A DNA stretch of 64,000 bases from Photobacterium sp. GB-56 (GCF_003026105.1 NZ_PYNW01000009.1:62001-126000), one strand, 5' to 3'; positions 7,992 to 21,567 are shown, counted from the first letter of the stretch. Notes: a model not told the origin generated them from the letters alone. Translations and numbers: made by a program.

Positions 7992-10900
7992 TTATTTAAT
8001 ACGTGCGTGAAGCTCTTGAATTGAAGACACTGTATTGCGGTCATCTGCAGTATGCGCCATACATGTTGCAAATCCCGCATTTAGAGTTGTGGTGTAGTTA
8101 ACTTTTTCAGCTAGCGCACCACGACGAAGTACTTTTGAATCTTCAATCGCTTGACGACCCGATGCAGTATTTACAATGTAGGTGTATTCATTATTCTTGA
8201 TACGGTCAAGAATATGAGGACGACCTTCATGTACTTTGTTCACTAGACGTGGGTTAATACCCGCTTCACCAAGAATAACTGCTGTACCGTGTGTTGCATC
8301 TAATTGGTAGCCAAGCTTAATTAGCTTAGAAGCTAAATCAACCACACGTTGCTTATCACCTTCACGAACAGATAATAGCGCACGACCACCTTCAGGGTAC
8401 TCTTTACCACAACCTAATTCAGCTTTAGCGAATGCTTCGGCAAACGTATTACCGATACCCATAACTTCACCTGTTGAGCGCATTTCAGGGCCTAACAGTG
8501 GATCAACACCTGGGAACTTGTTAAACGGTAGGACGACTTCTTTCACGGAATAATACGGTGGAATAATTTCCTTGGTAAAGCCTTGTGATTCAAGTGATTG
8601 ACCAGCCATTACACGTGCAGCAATTTTCGCCAGCGGTGCACCTGTCGCTTTAGATACGAACGGTACGGTACGTGCAGCACGAGGGTTAACCTCGATAAGG
8701 TACACTTCGTTATCTTTTACGGCGAACTGGGTATTCATTAATCCACGAACACCTAATTCAAACGCTAGATTCTTCACCTGCTCACGCATCACATCTTGGA
8801 TTTCTTGGCTTAGGGTATACGCAGGCAATGAACATGCAGAGTCACCTGAGTGAACACCCGCTTGCTCGATATGCTCCATGATACCGCCAATCACCACTTG
8901 CTCACCGTCACAAATCGCGTCAACGTCTACTTCCACCGCATCATCTAAGAAACGATCGAGTAGTACAGGTGATTCATTTGAAACACTTACCGCTTCATTG
9001 AAGTAGCGACGTAGATCTTGCTCGTCGTAAACAATTTCCATTGCTCGACCGCCAAGTACATACGATGGACGTACCACTAATGGGTAACCAATGTCACGCG
9101 ACTTCTCAATCGCTTGCTCCATCGTTGTTACCGTTGCATTTTCTGGTTGCAGTAAACCTAAACGGTCAACGGCTTGTTGGAAACGCTCACGATCTTCTGC
9201 GCGGTCAATCGCATCTGGACTTGTACCGATAATTGGCACACCTGCCGCTTCTAGTGCACGAGCGAGTTTCAGTGGTGTTTGACCGCCATACTGAACAATC
9301 ACACCTTTTGGCTTTTCAACACGTGCGATAGCCAGTACATCTTCAAGTGTTACAGGTTCGAAGTACAGACGATCTGATGTGTCATAGTCAGTTGATACAG
9401 TCTCTGGGTTACAGTTAACCATGATAGTTTCATAACCATCTTCACGTAGCGCCAGTGATGCATGAACACAACAGTAGTCAAACTCGATACCTTGACCGAT
9501 ACGGTTTGGACCACCGCCCAGTACCATGATTTTGTCTTTGTCCGTTGGATTTGCTTCACACTCTTCATCGTATGATGAGTACATGTAAGCAGTATCTGAT
9601 GAGAATTCAGCGGCACACGTATCTACACGCTTGTAGACAGGATGAATGTCAAACTGATCACGTAGTTTACGAATTTCGCCTTCGCTAACACCCAATAATT
9701 TAGCAAGACGTGCATCTGCAAAACCTTTGCGCTTAAGCTTACGTAATACGTCAGCATTAAGACCTGCAAAACCGCCAGCTTTCACTTGCTCTTCAAGTTT
9801 GATGATTTCTTCAATTTGAACCAAGAACCAACGGTCAATGTTAGTTAGATTGAAGATACCGTCAACCGACATACCCGCACGGAAAGCATCACCGATGTAC
9901 CAAATACGCTCAGCACCTGCTTCTTTCAGTTCATGTCGGATCTTGCTCATCGCATTTGGATCATCAAGATCAACCATTTCATCAAAGCCGTTCGCGCCAA
10001 CTTCTAGGCCACGTAGTGCTTTATGTAATGATTCTTGTTGGTTACGGCCAATCGCCATAACCTCACCTACCGACTTCATTTGTGTCGTTAAGCGATCGTT
10101 AGCGCCAGCAAATTTCTCGAAGTTAAAGCGAGGAATTTTCGTTACTACGTAATCAATAGTTGGTTCAAATGATGCCGGTGTTGCGCCGCCTGTGATGTCA
10201 TTCATCAGTTCATCAAGGGTGAAACCAATCGCCAGTTTTGCCGCGATTTTTGCAATCGGGAAACCTGTTGCTTTTGATGCTAATGCCGATGAACGAGATA
10301 CACGTGGGTTCATCTCGATGATAACCATACGGCCATCTTTCGGGTTAATACCAAACTGGACGTTTGAACCACCGGTTTCAACACCAATTTCGCGCAGTAC
10401 TGCAAGCGATGCATTACGCATTAATTGGTATTCTTTATCTGTTAGTGTTTGCGCAGGTGCGACTGTGATTGAGTCACCGGTGTGAATACCCATTGGGTCG
10501 AAGTTTTCAATTGCACACACAATGATACAGTTGTCGTTCTTATCACGAACCACTTCCATCTCATATTCTTTCCAACCAATCAGTGATTCATCAATCAATA
10601 ATTCATTGGTTGGTGATAGGTCGATACCGCGCGAACAAATTTCTTCAAATTCTTCTTTGTTGTATGCAATACCGCCACCTGTACCACCCATAGTAAATGA
10701 CGGGCGAATAATACAAGGGAAGCCAACCATTTCGAGAACTTTGTAAGCTTCTTCCATCGTTGTTGCAGTATCAGCACGAGGACACTCAAGGCCGATGGCT
10801 TTCATTGCTTTGTCAAAACGAGAACGGTTTTCAGCTTTATCAATTGCATCCGCTGTTGCACCAATCATCTCAACATTGAATTCTTCTAATACGCCATATT

Positions 10901-11210
10901 TTTCAAGATCTAACGCACAGTTAAGTGCGGTTTGACCACCCATGGTTGGTAGTACCGCATCAGGGCGCTCTTTAGCAATGATATTACGTACCACTTCCCA
11001 GTGAATTGGCTCTATGTAAGTTGCATCAGCCATTTCAGGATCAGTCATGATAGTCGCAGGGTTAGAGTTTACCAGAATAACGCGGTAACCCTCTTCACGA
11101 AGTGCTTTACAAGCTTGTGCACCAGAGTAATCGAACTCACAGGCCTGACCGATAACGATCGGTCCAGCACCTAGAATTAGTACACTTTTTATATCAGTAC
11201 GTTTTGGCAT
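7992..11210 (-). CDS. carB: carbamoyl-phosphate synthase large subunit
   Basis: CarB makes carbamoyl phosphate from bicarbonate, ammonia and two ATP, feeding arginine and pyrimidine synthesis; ammonia comes from CarA through a tunnel. The 1072-residue chain has the usual length and internal duplication: two ATP-grasp halves (starting [20 protein letters not shown] and [17 protein letters not shown], which also contain the PGN-type loops), the oligomerisation region, and a C-terminal MGS-like allosteric domain ending in LHARIK. It starts 17 nt after carA on the same strand, so they form one operon. A strong terminator follows. Confidence 0.98.
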   Translation of the reverse strand: MPKRTDIKSVLILGAGPIVIGQACEFDYSGAQACKALREEGYRVILVNSNPATIMTDPEMADATYIEPIHWEVVRNIIAKERPDAVLPTMGGQTALNCALDLEKYGVLEEFNVEMIGATADAIDKAENRSRFDKAMKAIGLECPRADTATTMEEAYKVLEMVGFPCIIRPSFTMGGTGGGIAYNKEEFEEICSRGIDLSPTNELLIDESLIGWKEYEMEVVRDKNDNCIIVCAIENFDPMGIHTGDSITVAPAQTLTDKEYQLMRNASLAVLREIGVETGGSNVQFGINPKDGRMVIIEMNPRVSRSSALASKATGFPIAKIAAKLAIGFTLDELMNDITGGATPASFEPTIDYVVTKIPRFNFEKFAGANDRLTTQMKSVGEVMAIGRNQQESLHKALRGLEVGANGFDEMVDLDDPNAMSKIRHELKEAGAERIWYIGDAFRAGMSVDGIFNLTNIDRWFLVQIEEIIKLEEQVKAGGFAGLNADVLRKLKRKGFADARLAKLLGVSEGEIRKLRDQFDIHPVYKRVDTCAAEFSSDTAYMYSSYDEECEANPTDKDKIMVLGGGPNRIGQGIEFDYCCVHASLALREDGYETIMVNCNPETVSTDYDTSDRLYFEPVTLEDVLAIARVEKPKGVIVQYGGQTPLKLARALEAAGVPIIGTSPDAIDRAEDRERFQQAVDRLGLLQPENATVTTMEQAIEKSRDIGYPLVVRPSYVLGGRAMEIVYDEQDLRRYFNEAVSVSNESPVLLDRFLDDAVEVDVDAICDGEQVVIGGIMEHIEQAGVHSGDSACSLPAYTLSQEIQDVMREQVKNLAFELGVRGLMNTQFAVKDNEVYLIEVNPRAARTVPFVSKATGAPLAKIAARVMAGQSLESQGFTKEIIPPYYSVKEVVLPFNKFPGVDPLLGPEMRSTGEVMGIGNTFAEAFAKAELGCGKEYPEGGRALLSVREGDKQRVVDLASKLIKLGYQLDATHGTAVILGEAGINPRLVNKVHEGRPHILDRIKNNEYTYIVNTASGRQAIEDSKVLRRGALAEKVNYTTTLNAGFATCMAHTADDRNTVSSIQELHARIK

Positions 11211-11227
11211 TTCTTACTACTCCCGGC

Positions 11228-12367
11228 TTAGGCGCTGTGTTTCTTAATTAATTCGATAAAGTGATCAAATAATGGTGCTGCATCATGTGGACCAGGGCTC
11301 GCTTCTGGGTGGCCTTGGAAACTGAATGCAGGCTTGTCGGTACGATGAATACCTTGTAGCGAGCCATCAAACAGGGATTTGTGTGTCGCACGTAAATTTT
11401 CAGGTAACGTTGCTTCGTCAGCAGCAAAACCGTGGTTCTGGCTGGTGATCATCACAACATCACGATCTAAATCTTTAACAGGGTGGTTAGCACCATGGTG
11501 GCCAAACTTCATTTTTACTGTTTTTGCACCACTTGCTAAGGCAAGAATTTGGTGACCTAAACAAATACCAAAGATTGGAATATTTTTATCGAGGAATGTT
11601 TTGGTTGCTTCAATCGCGTAAGTACATGGCTCTGGGTCACCAGGACCATTTGATAAGAATACGCCATCTGGATTTAACGCAAGCACGTCTTCTGCTGACG
11701 TTTGTGCAGGCACAACTGTTAAGCGACAACCACGGTCAACCAACATACGTAAAATATTACGTTTAGCACCAAAATCATAAGCGACTACATGGTAAGGCAG
11801 TTCTTTATCTTCTTGTGCTTCTGGTAAACCATTCTCTAATGTCCAAGAACCTTGCTTCCAGCTGTAAGTTTCGCTTGTTGTCACTTCTTTCGCTAAATCC
11901 ATGCCTTTCAGACCAGGAAACGCTTTCGCTTGTTCAAGTGCAAAACCTTCATCGATATTGTTACCTGCAACGATACAACCGTTCTGCGCACCTTTTTCAC
12001 GAAGAATACGGGTTAGCTTGCGAGTATCGATATCAGCGATACCAACGATGTTTTGTGATTTTAGATAGTCAGAAAGAGATTGTTCAGAGCGGAAGTTTGA
12101 AGCGATAAGAGGAAGATCACGAATAACCAAACCTTGTGCATGAATTGCCGTGGATTCTTCGTCTTCGGTATTAGTACCGGTATTGCCAATGTGGGGATAA
12201 GTAAGGGTAACGATCTGTTGTGAGTAGGAAGGGTCAGTGAGAATTTCCTGATACCCCGTCATCGAAGTATTAAAAACGACTTCACCAACGGCCGAACCAT
12301 CTGCTCCAATGGACACGCCGCGGAACACAGTCCCATCTTCAAGGACTAATAGCGCAGATTTGCTCAA
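11228..12367 (-). CDS. carA: carbamoyl-phosphate synthase small (glutaminase) subunit
   Basis: CarA hydrolyses glutamine and passes ammonia to CarB. The N-terminal CPSase domain is followed by a class I glutamine amidotransferase domain with the nucleophile elbow GICLGHQIL and the His of [14 protein letters not shown] take the TTG at 12367 as the start: GGAGG lies 5 nt upstream and the product begins [12 protein letters not shown], aligned with E. coli CarA, giving 379 residues. An in-frame TTG at 12379 overlaps that ribosome-binding site and is unlikely. Confidence 0.96.
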   Translation of the reverse strand: MSKSALLVLEDGTVFRGVSIGADGSAVGEVVFNTSMTGYQEILTDPSYSQQIVTLTYPHIGNTGTNTEDEESTAIHAQGLVIRDLPLIASNFRSEQSLSDYLKSQNIVGIADIDTRKLTRILREKGAQNGCIVAGNNIDEGFALEQAKAFPGLKGMDLAKEVTTSETYSWKQGSWTLENGLPEAQEDKELPYHVVAYDFGAKRNILRMLVDRGCRLTVVPAQTSAEDVLALNPDGVFLSNGPGDPEPCTYAIEATKTFLDKNIPIFGICLGHQILALASGAKTVKMKFGHHGANHPVKDLDRDVVMITSQNHGFAADEATLPENLRATHKSLFDGSLQGIHRTDKPAFSFQGHPEASPGPHDAAPLFDHFIELIKKHSA

Positions 12368-12864
12368 GACAACCTCCAATTAAATAAAAATGCAATTAAA
12401 ACAGATAAACTTGCAATTACCCATTCCTTTTCATATCAAAAACCACGTCTTACTGATTTTTGACAAATTGCGCAAATTCTATTGATCTGTTAGCAATCTG
12501 TCAACATAAGAGCAGAAATAAATTCAACAAATAACTATCTCAACACAATTAAGTATCCAAAATGCTAAAATAACATGTTTAGTCGTATTTTTTAGTATCA
12601 ACATCAAATCAAATGAGAACGCAACCGTTTGCAATCAAAACCAAACCATTAACAAATACAAACACCCATCAAAAAAGCCAAAAATGATAACTAAGCAAAC
12701 ACAAATAACCATCTAACAAAAAAAACACAACCAACCATCTATTTTATACAGTAAATAAACCCAGCTCAGTGCGATATTTAACCACCTCAAAAATATACTG
12801 ATATAACACGAATAAATTCATCTCTATTTGTATTTACAATATTTATTCCCACTTTATTCAGATA
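12368..12864. promoter_or_regulatory. 500-bp AT-rich region upstream of carAB
   Basis: There is no credible gene. The carAB promoter must lie here. The plus strand is strongly A- and C-rich, notably 12590-12760. I looked for tandem ARG boxes expected for ArgR control and found only GAATAAATTC near 12811, which has the wrong spacing. No operator is called. Confidence 0.4.
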
Positions 12865-12893
12865 TAAAAAAACCTGCTTATTAGCAGGTTTTT
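12865..12893 (-). terminator. terminator of dapB
   Basis: Arms AACCTGC and GCAGGTT around a 6-nt loop, with a T-run on the minus strand, sit just after the dapB stop. Confidence 0.9.
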
Positions 12894-12900
12894 GTCTCGA

Positions 12901-13761
<861 letters not shown>

Positions 13762-13772
13762 TTACAGACGAT

Positions 13773-13800
13773 AAAAAAGCCCCAGCTTTCACTGAGGCTT
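13773..13800 (-). terminator. terminator of ispH
   Basis: Arms AAGCCTCAG and CTGGGGCTT (one mismatch) are followed by T6 on the minus strand, about 25 nt past the ispH stop. Confidence 0.85.
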
Positions 13801-13823
13801 ATTCTGTACAAATCAATATGCTA

Positions 13824-14771
13824 TTAGATATTCTTTACTTGTAACTCTTTAGGTACTTCAAAGAACATGTTTTCTTCACGACCTGAAAGCTCTTCCACTT
13901 CAGAGCCTGTTAACTTTTTGATCTGCTCGATAATTTGATTAACGAGTTCTTCTGGCGCTGAAGCCCCCGCAGTCACTCCAACCTTGGTTTTATTTTCAAA
14001 CCAGCTAGCTTGTATATCTTCAACACAGTCGGTTAAATAACCCGGTGTTCCAAGCTTTTCAGCTAACTCACGTAAACGGTTAGAGTTGGAAGAATTTTTT
14101 GAGCCAACCACAATCATTACATCAACCGTTTCAGCCATTTCACGCACAGCATCTTGGCGGTTCTGAGTCGCGTAACAAATATCATCTTTACGTGGCCCTT
14201 GGATTTTTGGAAACACTTGGCGCAAGCGATCAATGACATCTGCCGTTTCATCCACAGATAATGTCGTCTGGCTAACATAGTGAAGATTAGTTGGATCTTT
14301 AACGATGGAGGTCAGCTTATCGACATCCTCCGGTTTTTCAACAAGGTACATACCACCATCTTGATTAGCATATTGCCCCATTGTACCTTCAACTTCGGGA
14401 TGTCCTGCGTGTCCAATCAGCACCACTTCCATCGCTTTTCGACTAGCACGAGCCACTTCCATATGTACCTTTGTCACCAATGGACACGTTGCATCAAACA
14501 CGGTTAATTGACGTTGCTTAGATTCATTACGCACCGCTTGAGAGACACCGTGAGCTGAAAATATAACGATATTGTCATCAGGCACTTCGCTAAGCTCTTC
14601 AACAAAAATCGCCCCTCGCTGCTTTAGCCCTTCAACAACAAAACGGTTATGTACGACTTCGTGGCGAACATAAATAGGCGGTTGGTACATTTCCAACGCA
14701 CGCTCGACAATGCTGATCGCACGATCAACACCAGCACAAAAACCTCGTGGGTTTGCGAGTAAGATTTTCAT
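13824..14771 (-). CDS. ispH: 4-hydroxy-3-methylbut-2-enyl diphosphate reductase
   Basis: IspH (LytB) is the iron-sulfur enzyme that makes IPP and DMAPP in the last step of the MEP isoprenoid pathway. The first cluster cysteine is in [13 protein letters not shown]; others are in [11 protein letters not shown] and [12 protein letters not shown] start at the ATG at 14771 ([10 protein letters not shown], 315 residues) as in E. coli; AAGAG lies 9 nt upstream. Two in-frame TTG codons just before it are possible but unneeded. It follows fkpB by about a dozen nucleotides, the conserved lspA-fkpB-ispH arrangement. Confidence 0.96.
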   Translation of the reverse strand: MKILLANPRGFCAGVDRAISIVERALEMYQPPIYVRHEVVHNRFVVEGLKQRGAIFVEELSEVPDDNIVIFSAHGVSQAVRNESKQRQLTVFDATCPLVTKVHMEVARASRKAMEVVLIGHAGHPEVEGTMGQYANQDGGMYLVEKPEDVDKLTSIVKDPTNLHYVSQTTLSVDETADVIDRLRQVFPKIQGPRKDDICYATQNRQDAVREMAETVDVMIVVGSKNSSNSNRLRELAEKLGTPGYLTDCVEDIQASWFENKTKVGVTAGASAPEELVNQIIEQIKKLTGSEVEELSGREENMFFEVPKELQVKNI

Positions 14772-14783
14772 CAACAATTGCTC

Positions 14784-15218
14784 TTAACTTTCAATGGAGA
14801 CAACCTCCACCTCAAAGGTGACAGCTTGCCCTGCAAGTGGATGATTGAAATCAACAGTAACAGAGTCACCCACAACGGCTGTAATTATTCCGGGAATATC
14901 ATGTCCATCGGGACCTGCAAAGGCGATAATGTTGCCCACTTCAGCAGGAGCATCAGCACCAAATTTAGCTAAATCAAGATGGTGGATATTATCGGGGTTA
15001 GGTAAACCAAATGCATCTTCTGGCGATAGTTCAAACGTACCTTTTTCACCAATAGTTAACCCTAATAAACACTTTTCAAAATTGTCAGTTAAACTGCCAT
15101 CTCCCATGCGAAACATTGCAGGCTTACCTGCGGCATAAGTAGATTCAGCAACCGATCCATCATCAAGTTTAATGGCAAAATGCATCAGCACTTCGCTGTT
15201 ATCTTTAATCACCGACAT
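14784..15218 (-). CDS. fkpB: FKBP-type peptidyl-prolyl cis-trans isomerase FkpB
   Basis: FkpB (SlpA) is a cytoplasmic prolyl isomerase of the SlyD-like FKBP class. The 144-residue protein shows the family layout: the N-terminal FKBP strand (VLMHFAIKLDDGSVAEST), an inserted chaperone-type domain (SPEDAFGLPNPDNIHHLDL), and the C-terminal strand DFNHPLAGQAVTFEVEV. It precedes ispH closely. A 240-bp gap separates it from lspA, so it may have its own promoter. Confidence 0.94.
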   Translation of the reverse strand: MSVIKDNSEVLMHFAIKLDDGSVAESTYAAGKPAMFRMGDGSLTDNFEKCLLGLTIGEKGTFELSPEDAFGLPNPDNIHHLDLAKFGADAPAEVGNIIAFAGPDGHDIPGIITAVVGDSVTVDFNHPLAGQAVTFEVEVVSIES

Positions 15219-15389
15219 AGCACATCCTTTTGTATGATCGCTTATTGATCTAACAACAAGTCGCTCATTTTATTTTAATGTTCCCATTTAACAATAAACC
15301 ATCGTGCGTATCAACGGACAGGCACTAAGGTTTTACATTTGTACCACTTGATTTGTTAAATCAAGAATAAGACGTCAATATGCACAGAT

Positions 15390-15422
15390 AAAAAAACGCA
15401 GCTCATAAAATGAACTGCGTTT
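15390..15422 (-). terminator. terminator of the murJ-ribF-ileS-lspA row
   Basis: The stem AACGCAG / CTGCGTT, extended by ATGA/TCAT-type pairs, is followed by T7 on the minus strand about 40 nt past the lspA stop. Confidence 0.9.
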
Positions 15423-15461
15423 AATATTGACGTGTTATTAATACCAGTTAAAGGTAACTAA

Positions 15462-15983
15462 TTACGACTTAGCTTGCTTGTCTGATTTAAAACCATCAAG
15501 TATCAACAAAGCCGCACCGACACATATTGCACTATCAGCAATATTAAATGCAGGCCAATGGTAGCTACCATAGTAAAGGTCTAGAAAATCAACCACAAAA
15601 CCATGATAGATACGATCAAATAAGTTACCTAATGCGCCACCAATAATTAATGCATAAGCAATATTAGCGATTTTATTTGTCGCAGGTGTACGACGCATCC
15701 AGTACATTAATAAGCCACAAACACCAAAGGCAATAGCTGCAAATAACCAACGCTGCCAACCACTTGCGTCACTTAAAAAACTAAACGCTGCACCGGTATT
15801 GTGCACATAAAGTAAATTAAAAAACGGCAGTACTTCGATCCGGTTTGGCCAGCCATAGCCCATCGTGTCCATCACTAACAGTTTGGTACCATTATCGATG
15901 ATAAATACCAGAACCGCTAACCATAGCCAACGGATGCCAGATTGTTTAACTGTTAGCGATTGCTTCAGTGCTGTACTTGTCAT
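15462..15983 (-). CDS. lspA: lipoprotein signal peptidase (signal peptidase II)
   Basis: LspA is the inner-membrane aspartyl protease that removes signal peptides from diacylglyceryl-modified prolipoproteins. The 173-residue protein has four hydrophobic segments. The two catalytic Asp regions are visible as [11 protein letters not shown] and FNIADSAIC. Its start codon overlaps the ileS stop by one base (TAATG), so translation is probably coupled. Confidence 0.96.
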   Translation of the reverse strand: MTSTALKQSLTVKQSGIRWLWLAVLVFIIDNGTKLLVMDTMGYGWPNRIEVLPFFNLLYVHNTGAAFSFLSDASGWQRWLFAAIAFGVCGLLMYWMRRTPATNKIANIAYALIIGGALGNLFDRIYHGFVVDFLDLYYGSYHWPAFNIADSAICVGAALLILDGFKSDKQAKS

Positions 15984-18823
15984 TATGCAAACTTTCTCTT
16001 TTCGCCTTCGCCATCGATGTTAGTTGCACAGCGACCACAAATTTCTTCATGACCTGCAATTGTGCCAACATCAGCAACATGGTGCCAACAACGCTCACAC
16101 TTCGCAGCTTCAGATGCTTTAACCGTTACGAATAAACCTTCAATATCGGTTTCTTGCGCATTTTCAGGCTTACTATCAGCAACAACAACTTGAGCTTTAG
16201 ATGTTAATAGAACAAAACGTAGTTCGTCTTCTAACTTATTCAGCTTCTCAGCCAATTTAGCATTAGCAGAAAGAATAACCTCAGCCTGTAGTGAGCCACC
16301 AATCACTTTTTCACTGCGCGCCGTTTCAAGTAACTTGTTCACCGCGCCACGAACTTGTTGGATTTCAGCCCAGAATTCATTGCTTAGCTCTTCGTTATCA
16401 GCAAGACCAAATAGACCATCGAACCACTCACCAGTAAACACGAACTTGTCACGCTGACCTGGCATTTCGTTCCAAATTTCATCTGCTGTGAATGACATGA
16501 TAGGTGCCATCCAACGAACTAATGCCTCTACAATGTAGTAAAGCGCAGTCTGACAGCTACGTTGAGCATGGCTTCCACGTTTTGCTGTGTATTGACGATC
16601 TTTGATTACATCTAAGTAGAATGAACCCATCTCAATAGAACAGAACTGCATTAAGCGTTGTGTTACTGCGTGTAGGTTGTAATCTTCGTAATCTTTGATA
16701 ATTTCTTCTTGAGCTGCCATTGCACGGCCAACAGCCCAACGATCAAGAGCTACCATTTCTTCAGCTGGAACACAGTCAGTTTCAGGGTTGAAACCGCTTA
16801 AATTAGCTAAGAAGAAACGTGCCGTGTTACGAATACGACGGTAAGCATCGGCAGAGCGCTTTAAGATCTCATCAGATACAGCTACTTCGCCAGTGTAATC
16901 AGTCGAAGCAACCCATAGACGTAAAATATCAGCACCAAGCTTATTCGTGACATCTTTTGGTGCAACGACATTACCGATAGATTTAGACATCTTACGGCCT
17001 TGACCATCAACCACGAAGCCGTGAGTTAACACTTGCTTGTACGGTGCTTTATCTTTCATCGCTACCGATGAAATCAATGAAGACTGGAACCAACCGCGGT
17101 GTTGGTCTGAACCTTCAAGGTAAAGATCCGCTGAATGACCGTTAAATTCTGGACGGCTATCAACCACTGAGAAATGCGTAACACCTGAGTCAAACCATAC
17201 ATCTAGTGTATCGAGTACTTTTTCGTAATTTGCGGCATCTTCTGCGCTCATTACATCAGTCAGTTCTAGATCCCACCAAGCTTGAATGCCTTTTTGCTCA
17301 ACAAGCTGTGCTACTTTTTCAATTAGCTCAGAGGTTTGAGGGTGAAGTTCTTGCGTCTCTTTATGGATGAATAGTGCAATTGGCACGCCCCACGTACGCT
17401 GGCGCGAGATACACCACTCAGGACGACCTTCGATCATACCTTCAATACGGCTTTGACCCCACTCAGGCATCCATTGAACATTTTTGATTTCGCCCAATGC
17501 TTTCGTACGTAGACCTGCTTTGTCCATAGAAATGAACCATTGCGGCGTAGCACGGAAGATAATTGGCGTTTTATGACGCCAGCAGTGTGGGTAGCTGTGT
17601 GTGATTTTTGAGAAATTCAATAGTGAGCCGTGCTCACGTAGTACTTCAACAACAGCTTCATTTGCTTTAAATACGTGTTGACCAGCAAAGATCTCAGTAT
17701 CTGGTAGGTAAACACCATTACTGCCCACAGGGTTTGCAATTTCAAGATTGTATTTTTGACCTACCACGAAGTCTTCTTGACCGTGACCAGGAGCGGTATG
17801 TACACAACCTGTACCTGATTCAGTCGTTACGTGATCACCTAAAATTACTGGCACATCAAAGCTGTAGAATGGGTGGTTAAAGCGAAGTAGCTCAAGCTCT
17901 TCACCTTTACAGAAACCCAGGATTTCTGATTCTTCAAAACCAACACGACCCATTACATCTTTTACAAGCTCTGCCGCTACGATTAAACGTTGCGGCTGAG
18001 GATGTGCTTCTGTAACTGGTGTTTGTACTAATGCGTACTCAAGATCAGCACTTACAGCTACTGCGCGGTTAGCAGGCATTGTCCAAGGCGTTGTTGTCCA
18101 AATAACAATCGATACATCGCCTTGACCTTGATCAGCCACACAACCAAATTTAGCTAATACAGCCGCTTCATCTACCGCTTTAAATTTCACATCGATAGAT
18201 AGCGATACTTTATCTTGGTATTCAACTTCAGCTTCAGCCAGTGCTGAACCACAGTCAGTACACCAGTGAACAGGTTTAAAACCCTTCAACAAGTGATCGT
18301 TATCTGCAATTTTACCTAATGCACGAATAATGTTGGCTTCGGTATCGAAGTCCATTGTGCGGTAAGGCTTGTCCCATTCACCTAGTACACCTAAACGAAT
18401 GAAACTTTCTTTTTGACCATTAACTTGACCTGCAGCATATTCACGACACTTTTCACGGAATTCAGCTGCTGTCACTTTTTGACCCGGCTTACCCACTTTT
18501 TTCTCTACCATCAATTCGATAGGTAGACCGTGACAGTCCCAACCAGGAATATACGGTGAGTCAAAACCAGACAGAGTCTTTGACTTAATAATAATGTCTT
18601 TAAGAATCTTGTTTAGTGCGTGACCAATGTGAATATCACCGTTAGCGTATGGAGGGCCATCGTGTAATACGAAAGATTTTTTACCTTTCTTTGCTTTACG
18701 GATTTCACCGTAAAGATCTTCATCATACCAACGCTTAAGCATTGCAGGCTCACGCTGAGCTAGGTTGCCTCGCATCGGAAACCCTGTTTCAGGCAGGTTC
18801 AGGGTATCTTTATAGTCGCTCAT
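15983..18823 (-). CDS. ileS: isoleucyl-tRNA synthetase
   Basis: IleS charges tRNA-Ile and edits misactivated valine. The 946-residue class I synthetase shows the HIGH motif ([10 protein letters not shown] near residue 64), the CP1 editing domain, the KMSKS motif ([12 protein letters not shown] near 605), an anticodon-binding helical domain, and a C-terminal zinc ribbon (CERCWHH...CGRC). This is the bacterial type with the zinc finger. It starts 5 nt after ribF and overlaps lspA, forming ribF-ileS-lspA as in E. coli. Confidence 0.98.
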   Translation of the reverse strand: MSDYKDTLNLPETGFPMRGNLAQREPAMLKRWYDEDLYGEIRKAKKGKKSFVLHDGPPYANGDIHIGHALNKILKDIIIKSKTLSGFDSPYIPGWDCHGLPIELMVEKKVGKPGQKVTAAEFREKCREYAAGQVNGQKESFIRLGVLGEWDKPYRTMDFDTEANIIRALGKIADNDHLLKGFKPVHWCTDCGSALAEAEVEYQDKVSLSIDVKFKAVDEAAVLAKFGCVADQGQGDVSIVIWTTTPWTMPANRAVAVSADLEYALVQTPVTEAHPQPQRLIVAAELVKDVMGRVGFEESEILGFCKGEELELLRFNHPFYSFDVPVILGDHVTTESGTGCVHTAPGHGQEDFVVGQKYNLEIANPVGSNGVYLPDTEIFAGQHVFKANEAVVEVLREHGSLLNFSKITHSYPHCWRHKTPIIFRATPQWFISMDKAGLRTKALGEIKNVQWMPEWGQSRIEGMIEGRPEWCISRQRTWGVPIALFIHKETQELHPQTSELIEKVAQLVEQKGIQAWWDLELTDVMSAEDAANYEKVLDTLDVWFDSGVTHFSVVDSRPEFNGHSADLYLEGSDQHRGWFQSSLISSVAMKDKAPYKQVLTHGFVVDGQGRKMSKSIGNVVAPKDVTNKLGADILRLWVASTDYTGEVAVSDEILKRSADAYRRIRNTARFFLANLSGFNPETDCVPAEEMVALDRWAVGRAMAAQEEIIKDYEDYNLHAVTQRLMQFCSIEMGSFYLDVIKDRQYTAKRGSHAQRSCQTALYYIVEALVRWMAPIMSFTADEIWNEMPGQRDKFVFTGEWFDGLFGLADNEELSNEFWAEIQQVRGAVNKLLETARSEKVIGGSLQAEVILSANAKLAEKLNKLEDELRFVLLTSKAQVVVADSKPENAQETDIEGLFVTVKASEAAKCERCWHHVADVGTIAGHEEICGRCATNIDGEGEKRKFA

Positions 18824-18828
18824 TGATT

Positions 18829-19791
18829 CTAGATTCCGTTACTTGGGCGAAGTTGGACATTATTACGCTCAGACAGCCACACCCGTGCTGTTTGAGCATC
18901 TCGCTCGATTTGGCGTTTAAGCGCATCGAAGGATTCAAATTTCTTTTCGTCACGCAATTTATGGCGTAACACGACTTCTAGCTGATGTCCGTAGAGATCA
19001 GCATTAAAATCAAATAAGTGTACTTCAAGTTGTTGGCGTACACCTTTTACGGTTGGTCGATGACCAACATTAGCCACCCCCATCACAGGGCGACTATCTG
19101 CACCATACACTTCAACAGCATAAACACCAGCTACCGGCGCTACACGTCGCTTTAAAGGTATATTGGCGGTAGGGAAATTAATAGTTCGACCGAGCTTGCG
19201 TCCGTGTGAGACACGTCCGCGAATACTGTAAGGCCGACCAAGCATCATCTCCGCTTGTTCAAGTTCGTTATTTGCCAGTGCTTGACGAATGGCTGTGCTG
19301 CTTACACGCTGCTCCGAAACACAAAAGCTTTGGGTACTTACCACCTCAAAGCCATGTTTTAGACCAGCGGCAACTAACATATCAAAACTGCCACTACGAC
19401 CTTGTCCAAAGCGAAAATCATCGCCAATAACAAGAAACTTAACACCCAATTGCTTAACCAACAAGCACTCAACGAAATCTTCAGCACTCATGGTAGCAAA
19501 ATGATGATTAAAATTTACGCACAATAAACGATCGATACCGACCTTTTTTAGCTGTAAATATTTATCTCTAAAACGGGTTAAGCGTGCTGGCGCTTTATCT
19601 CCTGCAAACAATTCTAACGGCTGAGGCTCAAATGTCATTACCGTTGCGGAAAGTTGCATCGCATGGGCTTTAGCTACCACTTGACGTAGCAATGCTTGAT
19701 GCCCTAAATGAACACCATCAAAGTTGCCGATAGTCAACACACAGCCATGATGCTGGGGTTGAATATTATGTATACCTCGAATTAATTCCAT
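18829..19791 (-). CDS. ribF: bifunctional riboflavin kinase / FAD synthetase
   Basis: RibF phosphorylates riboflavin to FMN and adenylates FMN to FAD. The N-terminal nucleotidyltransferase domain carries [16 protein letters not shown] near residues 21-36, and the C-terminal flavokinase domain carries [13 protein letters not shown] and GVYAVEVYG. The length of 320 residues is normal. It lies between murJ and ileS on the same strand. No FMN riboswitch is visible upstream. Confidence 0.97.
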   Translation of the reverse strand: MELIRGIHNIQPQHHGCVLTIGNFDGVHLGHQALLRQVVAKAHAMQLSATVMTFEPQPLELFAGDKAPARLTRFRDKYLQLKKVGIDRLLCVNFNHHFATMSAEDFVECLLVKQLGVKFLVIGDDFRFGQGRSGSFDMLVAAGLKHGFEVVSTQSFCVSEQRVSSTAIRQALANNELEQAEMMLGRPYSIRGRVSHGRKLGRTINFPTANIPLKRRVAPVAGVYAVEVYGADSRPVMGVANVGHRPTVKGVRQQLEVHLFDFNADLYGHQLEVVLRHKLRDEKKFESFDALKRQIERDAQTARVWLSERNNVQLRPSNGI

Positions 19792-19946
19792 GTGCTCTGT
19801 TACTTACCACTCATCAATGTTTACACGCAAAAAGATGCAACCAATTAAAATCCGCCTTTAAGCTAATAACTCCGCCGCTATTGCTGCGAAAAATGTTCTC
19901 TTTCTACAATAAAGCTGGCGGATTATATACTACTCAACGCTTTCAA

Positions 19947-21506
19947 TCAGCTATCTGTACGCAGATGTCGTGGGCGAATGCCTAAAATCATCGCAATTAT
20001 TAGATAAACACCAATGCCTATTGCAATTAAACCAAACAACCAGCCGACACGTTCGAGCAAATGAAAACCCAACCACTGTTCAATTGTAGGGCTTAACCAT
20101 AACAAGCTTGCCACCATTAAAACACCAGCCACAGCAAGTCGCAGAACAAAAAATAACGTTTGACGGCTAATGCGATAAATATTGCCAACATGCAGCCCAC
20201 GATATAGTAATGCAGCATTTAAAAATGCCGATAATACACTAGCGATAGATAAACCAACATAACCATAAAATGGTGCAAATATACCGTTAAACACCATATT
20301 GCTCACCATCGCAATAATGCCAATTTTCACCGGTGTTTTTGTATCTTGTCGTGCGTAATAACCCGGCGCGAAGATTTTTATTAGCATGTAATTTAATAAA
20401 CCGGCAGATACAACCCATAGCGATGCTGCGGTTTGGTTTACATCATAAACGCTAAATTCCCCACGCATAAACATTACCATCAACATTGGTTTAGCCAGTG
20501 TGACCATCCCCAGCATGGCTGGAATACCAAGCAGTAGCACCATTCTTACGCCCCAGTCCATTGTCTGGGCAAATTGTTCTGGCGATTTATCAACGTGTTT
20601 ACGTGAAAGCGCGGGTAATATTACCGTCGCTATTGCAATACCAAATAAACCCAGAGGAAATTCTAATAAACGATCAGAGTAATACAACCAACTGATTGAG
20701 CCCGTCATTAAGAAACTAGCAATGAAGGTATCAAGCAATAAGTTAATTTGGGTAACAGAAACACCAAACAGCGCTGGCAACATCAGTTTGCGAATTTTTG
20801 TCACACCCGGATCATTCCAACCCCATTTAGGGCGAACTAAATATCCTTCGCGATACAAAAATGGCAATTGGAAGCTAAACTGCACTAAGCCACCAACGAA
20901 AACACCGATAGCTAAACCAATCTCTGGTTGAGCCAGATGTGGAGAAACAAACCACGCACAACCAATAATAGAGATGTTTAAAAAAACAGGGGTAAATGAC
21001 GATATCGCAAATTTACCTAACGTATTTAATATCGCGCCAGATAATGCAACAAAAGTAATAAACCACAAATACGGGAAAGTAATTTTTAGCAGTAAACTCG
21101 CTAGTTCAAATTTTTCCGCATCAGCCCCGCCATGTAGCCAATCCCAGAACCAACCAAATCCGAATAACGCCGTCACAGCGCCGGAGCCTAACACCCCAAA
21201 CAATGTCACTATCGTTACAATGCCGCCTAGCGTTCCTGCCGCTTTTGCAATCAACTCTCGTGTTCGATCAACATCGCCTGCCGCATGATATTCAGTCAAT
21301 ACAGGTACAAATGCTTGCGAAAAAGCCCCTTCGGCAAAAAGGCGACGTAAAAAGTTGGGAATTTTATTTGCAAAGAAAAAAACATCGGCCGCAGCCCCTG
21401 CTCCCATAAGGTTAGCAACCACCACATCTCGGACTAAACCGAGTACGCGAGAGACCAAAGTCATGGCGCTAACTATCATTCCAGAGCGTAAAAGACGCTT
21501 ACTCAC
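19947..21506 (-). CDS. murJ: lipid II flippase MurJ
   Basis: MurJ (MviN) flips lipid II across the inner membrane for peptidoglycan synthesis. The 519-residue polytopic protein has about 14 hydrophobic segments. The family N-terminus is clear (VSRVLGLVRDVVVANLMGAG; FFFANKIPNFLRRLFAEGAF), including the conserved Arg and Asp of the central cavity region. It is divergent from rpsT and upstream of ribF on the same strand, a common gammaproteobacterial order. Confidence 0.97.
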   Translation of the reverse strand: MSKRLLRSGMIVSAMTLVSRVLGLVRDVVVANLMGAGAAADVFFFANKIPNFLRRLFAEGAFSQAFVPVLTEYHAAGDVDRTRELIAKAAGTLGGIVTIVTLFGVLGSGAVTALFGFGWFWDWLHGGADAEKFELASLLLKITFPYLWFITFVALSGAILNTLGKFAISSFTPVFLNISIIGCAWFVSPHLAQPEIGLAIGVFVGGLVQFSFQLPFLYREGYLVRPKWGWNDPGVTKIRKLMLPALFGVSVTQINLLLDTFIASFLMTGSISWLYYSDRLLEFPLGLFGIAIATVILPALSRKHVDKSPEQFAQTMDWGVRMVLLLGIPAMLGMVTLAKPMLMVMFMRGEFSVYDVNQTAASLWVVSAGLLNYMLIKIFAPGYYARQDTKTPVKIGIIAMVSNMVFNGIFAPFYGYVGLSIASVLSAFLNAALLYRGLHVGNIYRISRQTLFFVLRLAVAGVLMVASLLWLSPTIEQWLGFHLLERVGWLFGLIAIGIGVYLIIAMILGIRPRHLRTDS

Positions 21507-21538
21507 AAAAAAACCTCATAAAAGATGACTCAGAAAGG

Positions 21539-21567
21539 TGACTTCTGATTCCAAATACTGGTAAAAT
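21539..21567 (+). promoter_or_regulatory. candidate rpsT promoter P1
   Basis: A -35-like TGACTT (21539-21544) and a -10 TAAAAT (21562-21567) are separated by 17 bp, between murJ and rpsT. A second candidate lies about 100 bp downstream, which fits the two-promoter arrangement known for E. coli rpsT. Confidence 0.45.

Noticed and set aside
12805-12825. ARG box for carAB
   Set aside because: GAATAAATTC has the half-sites 2 bp too close and lies some 450 bp from carA, nearer to dapB's end.
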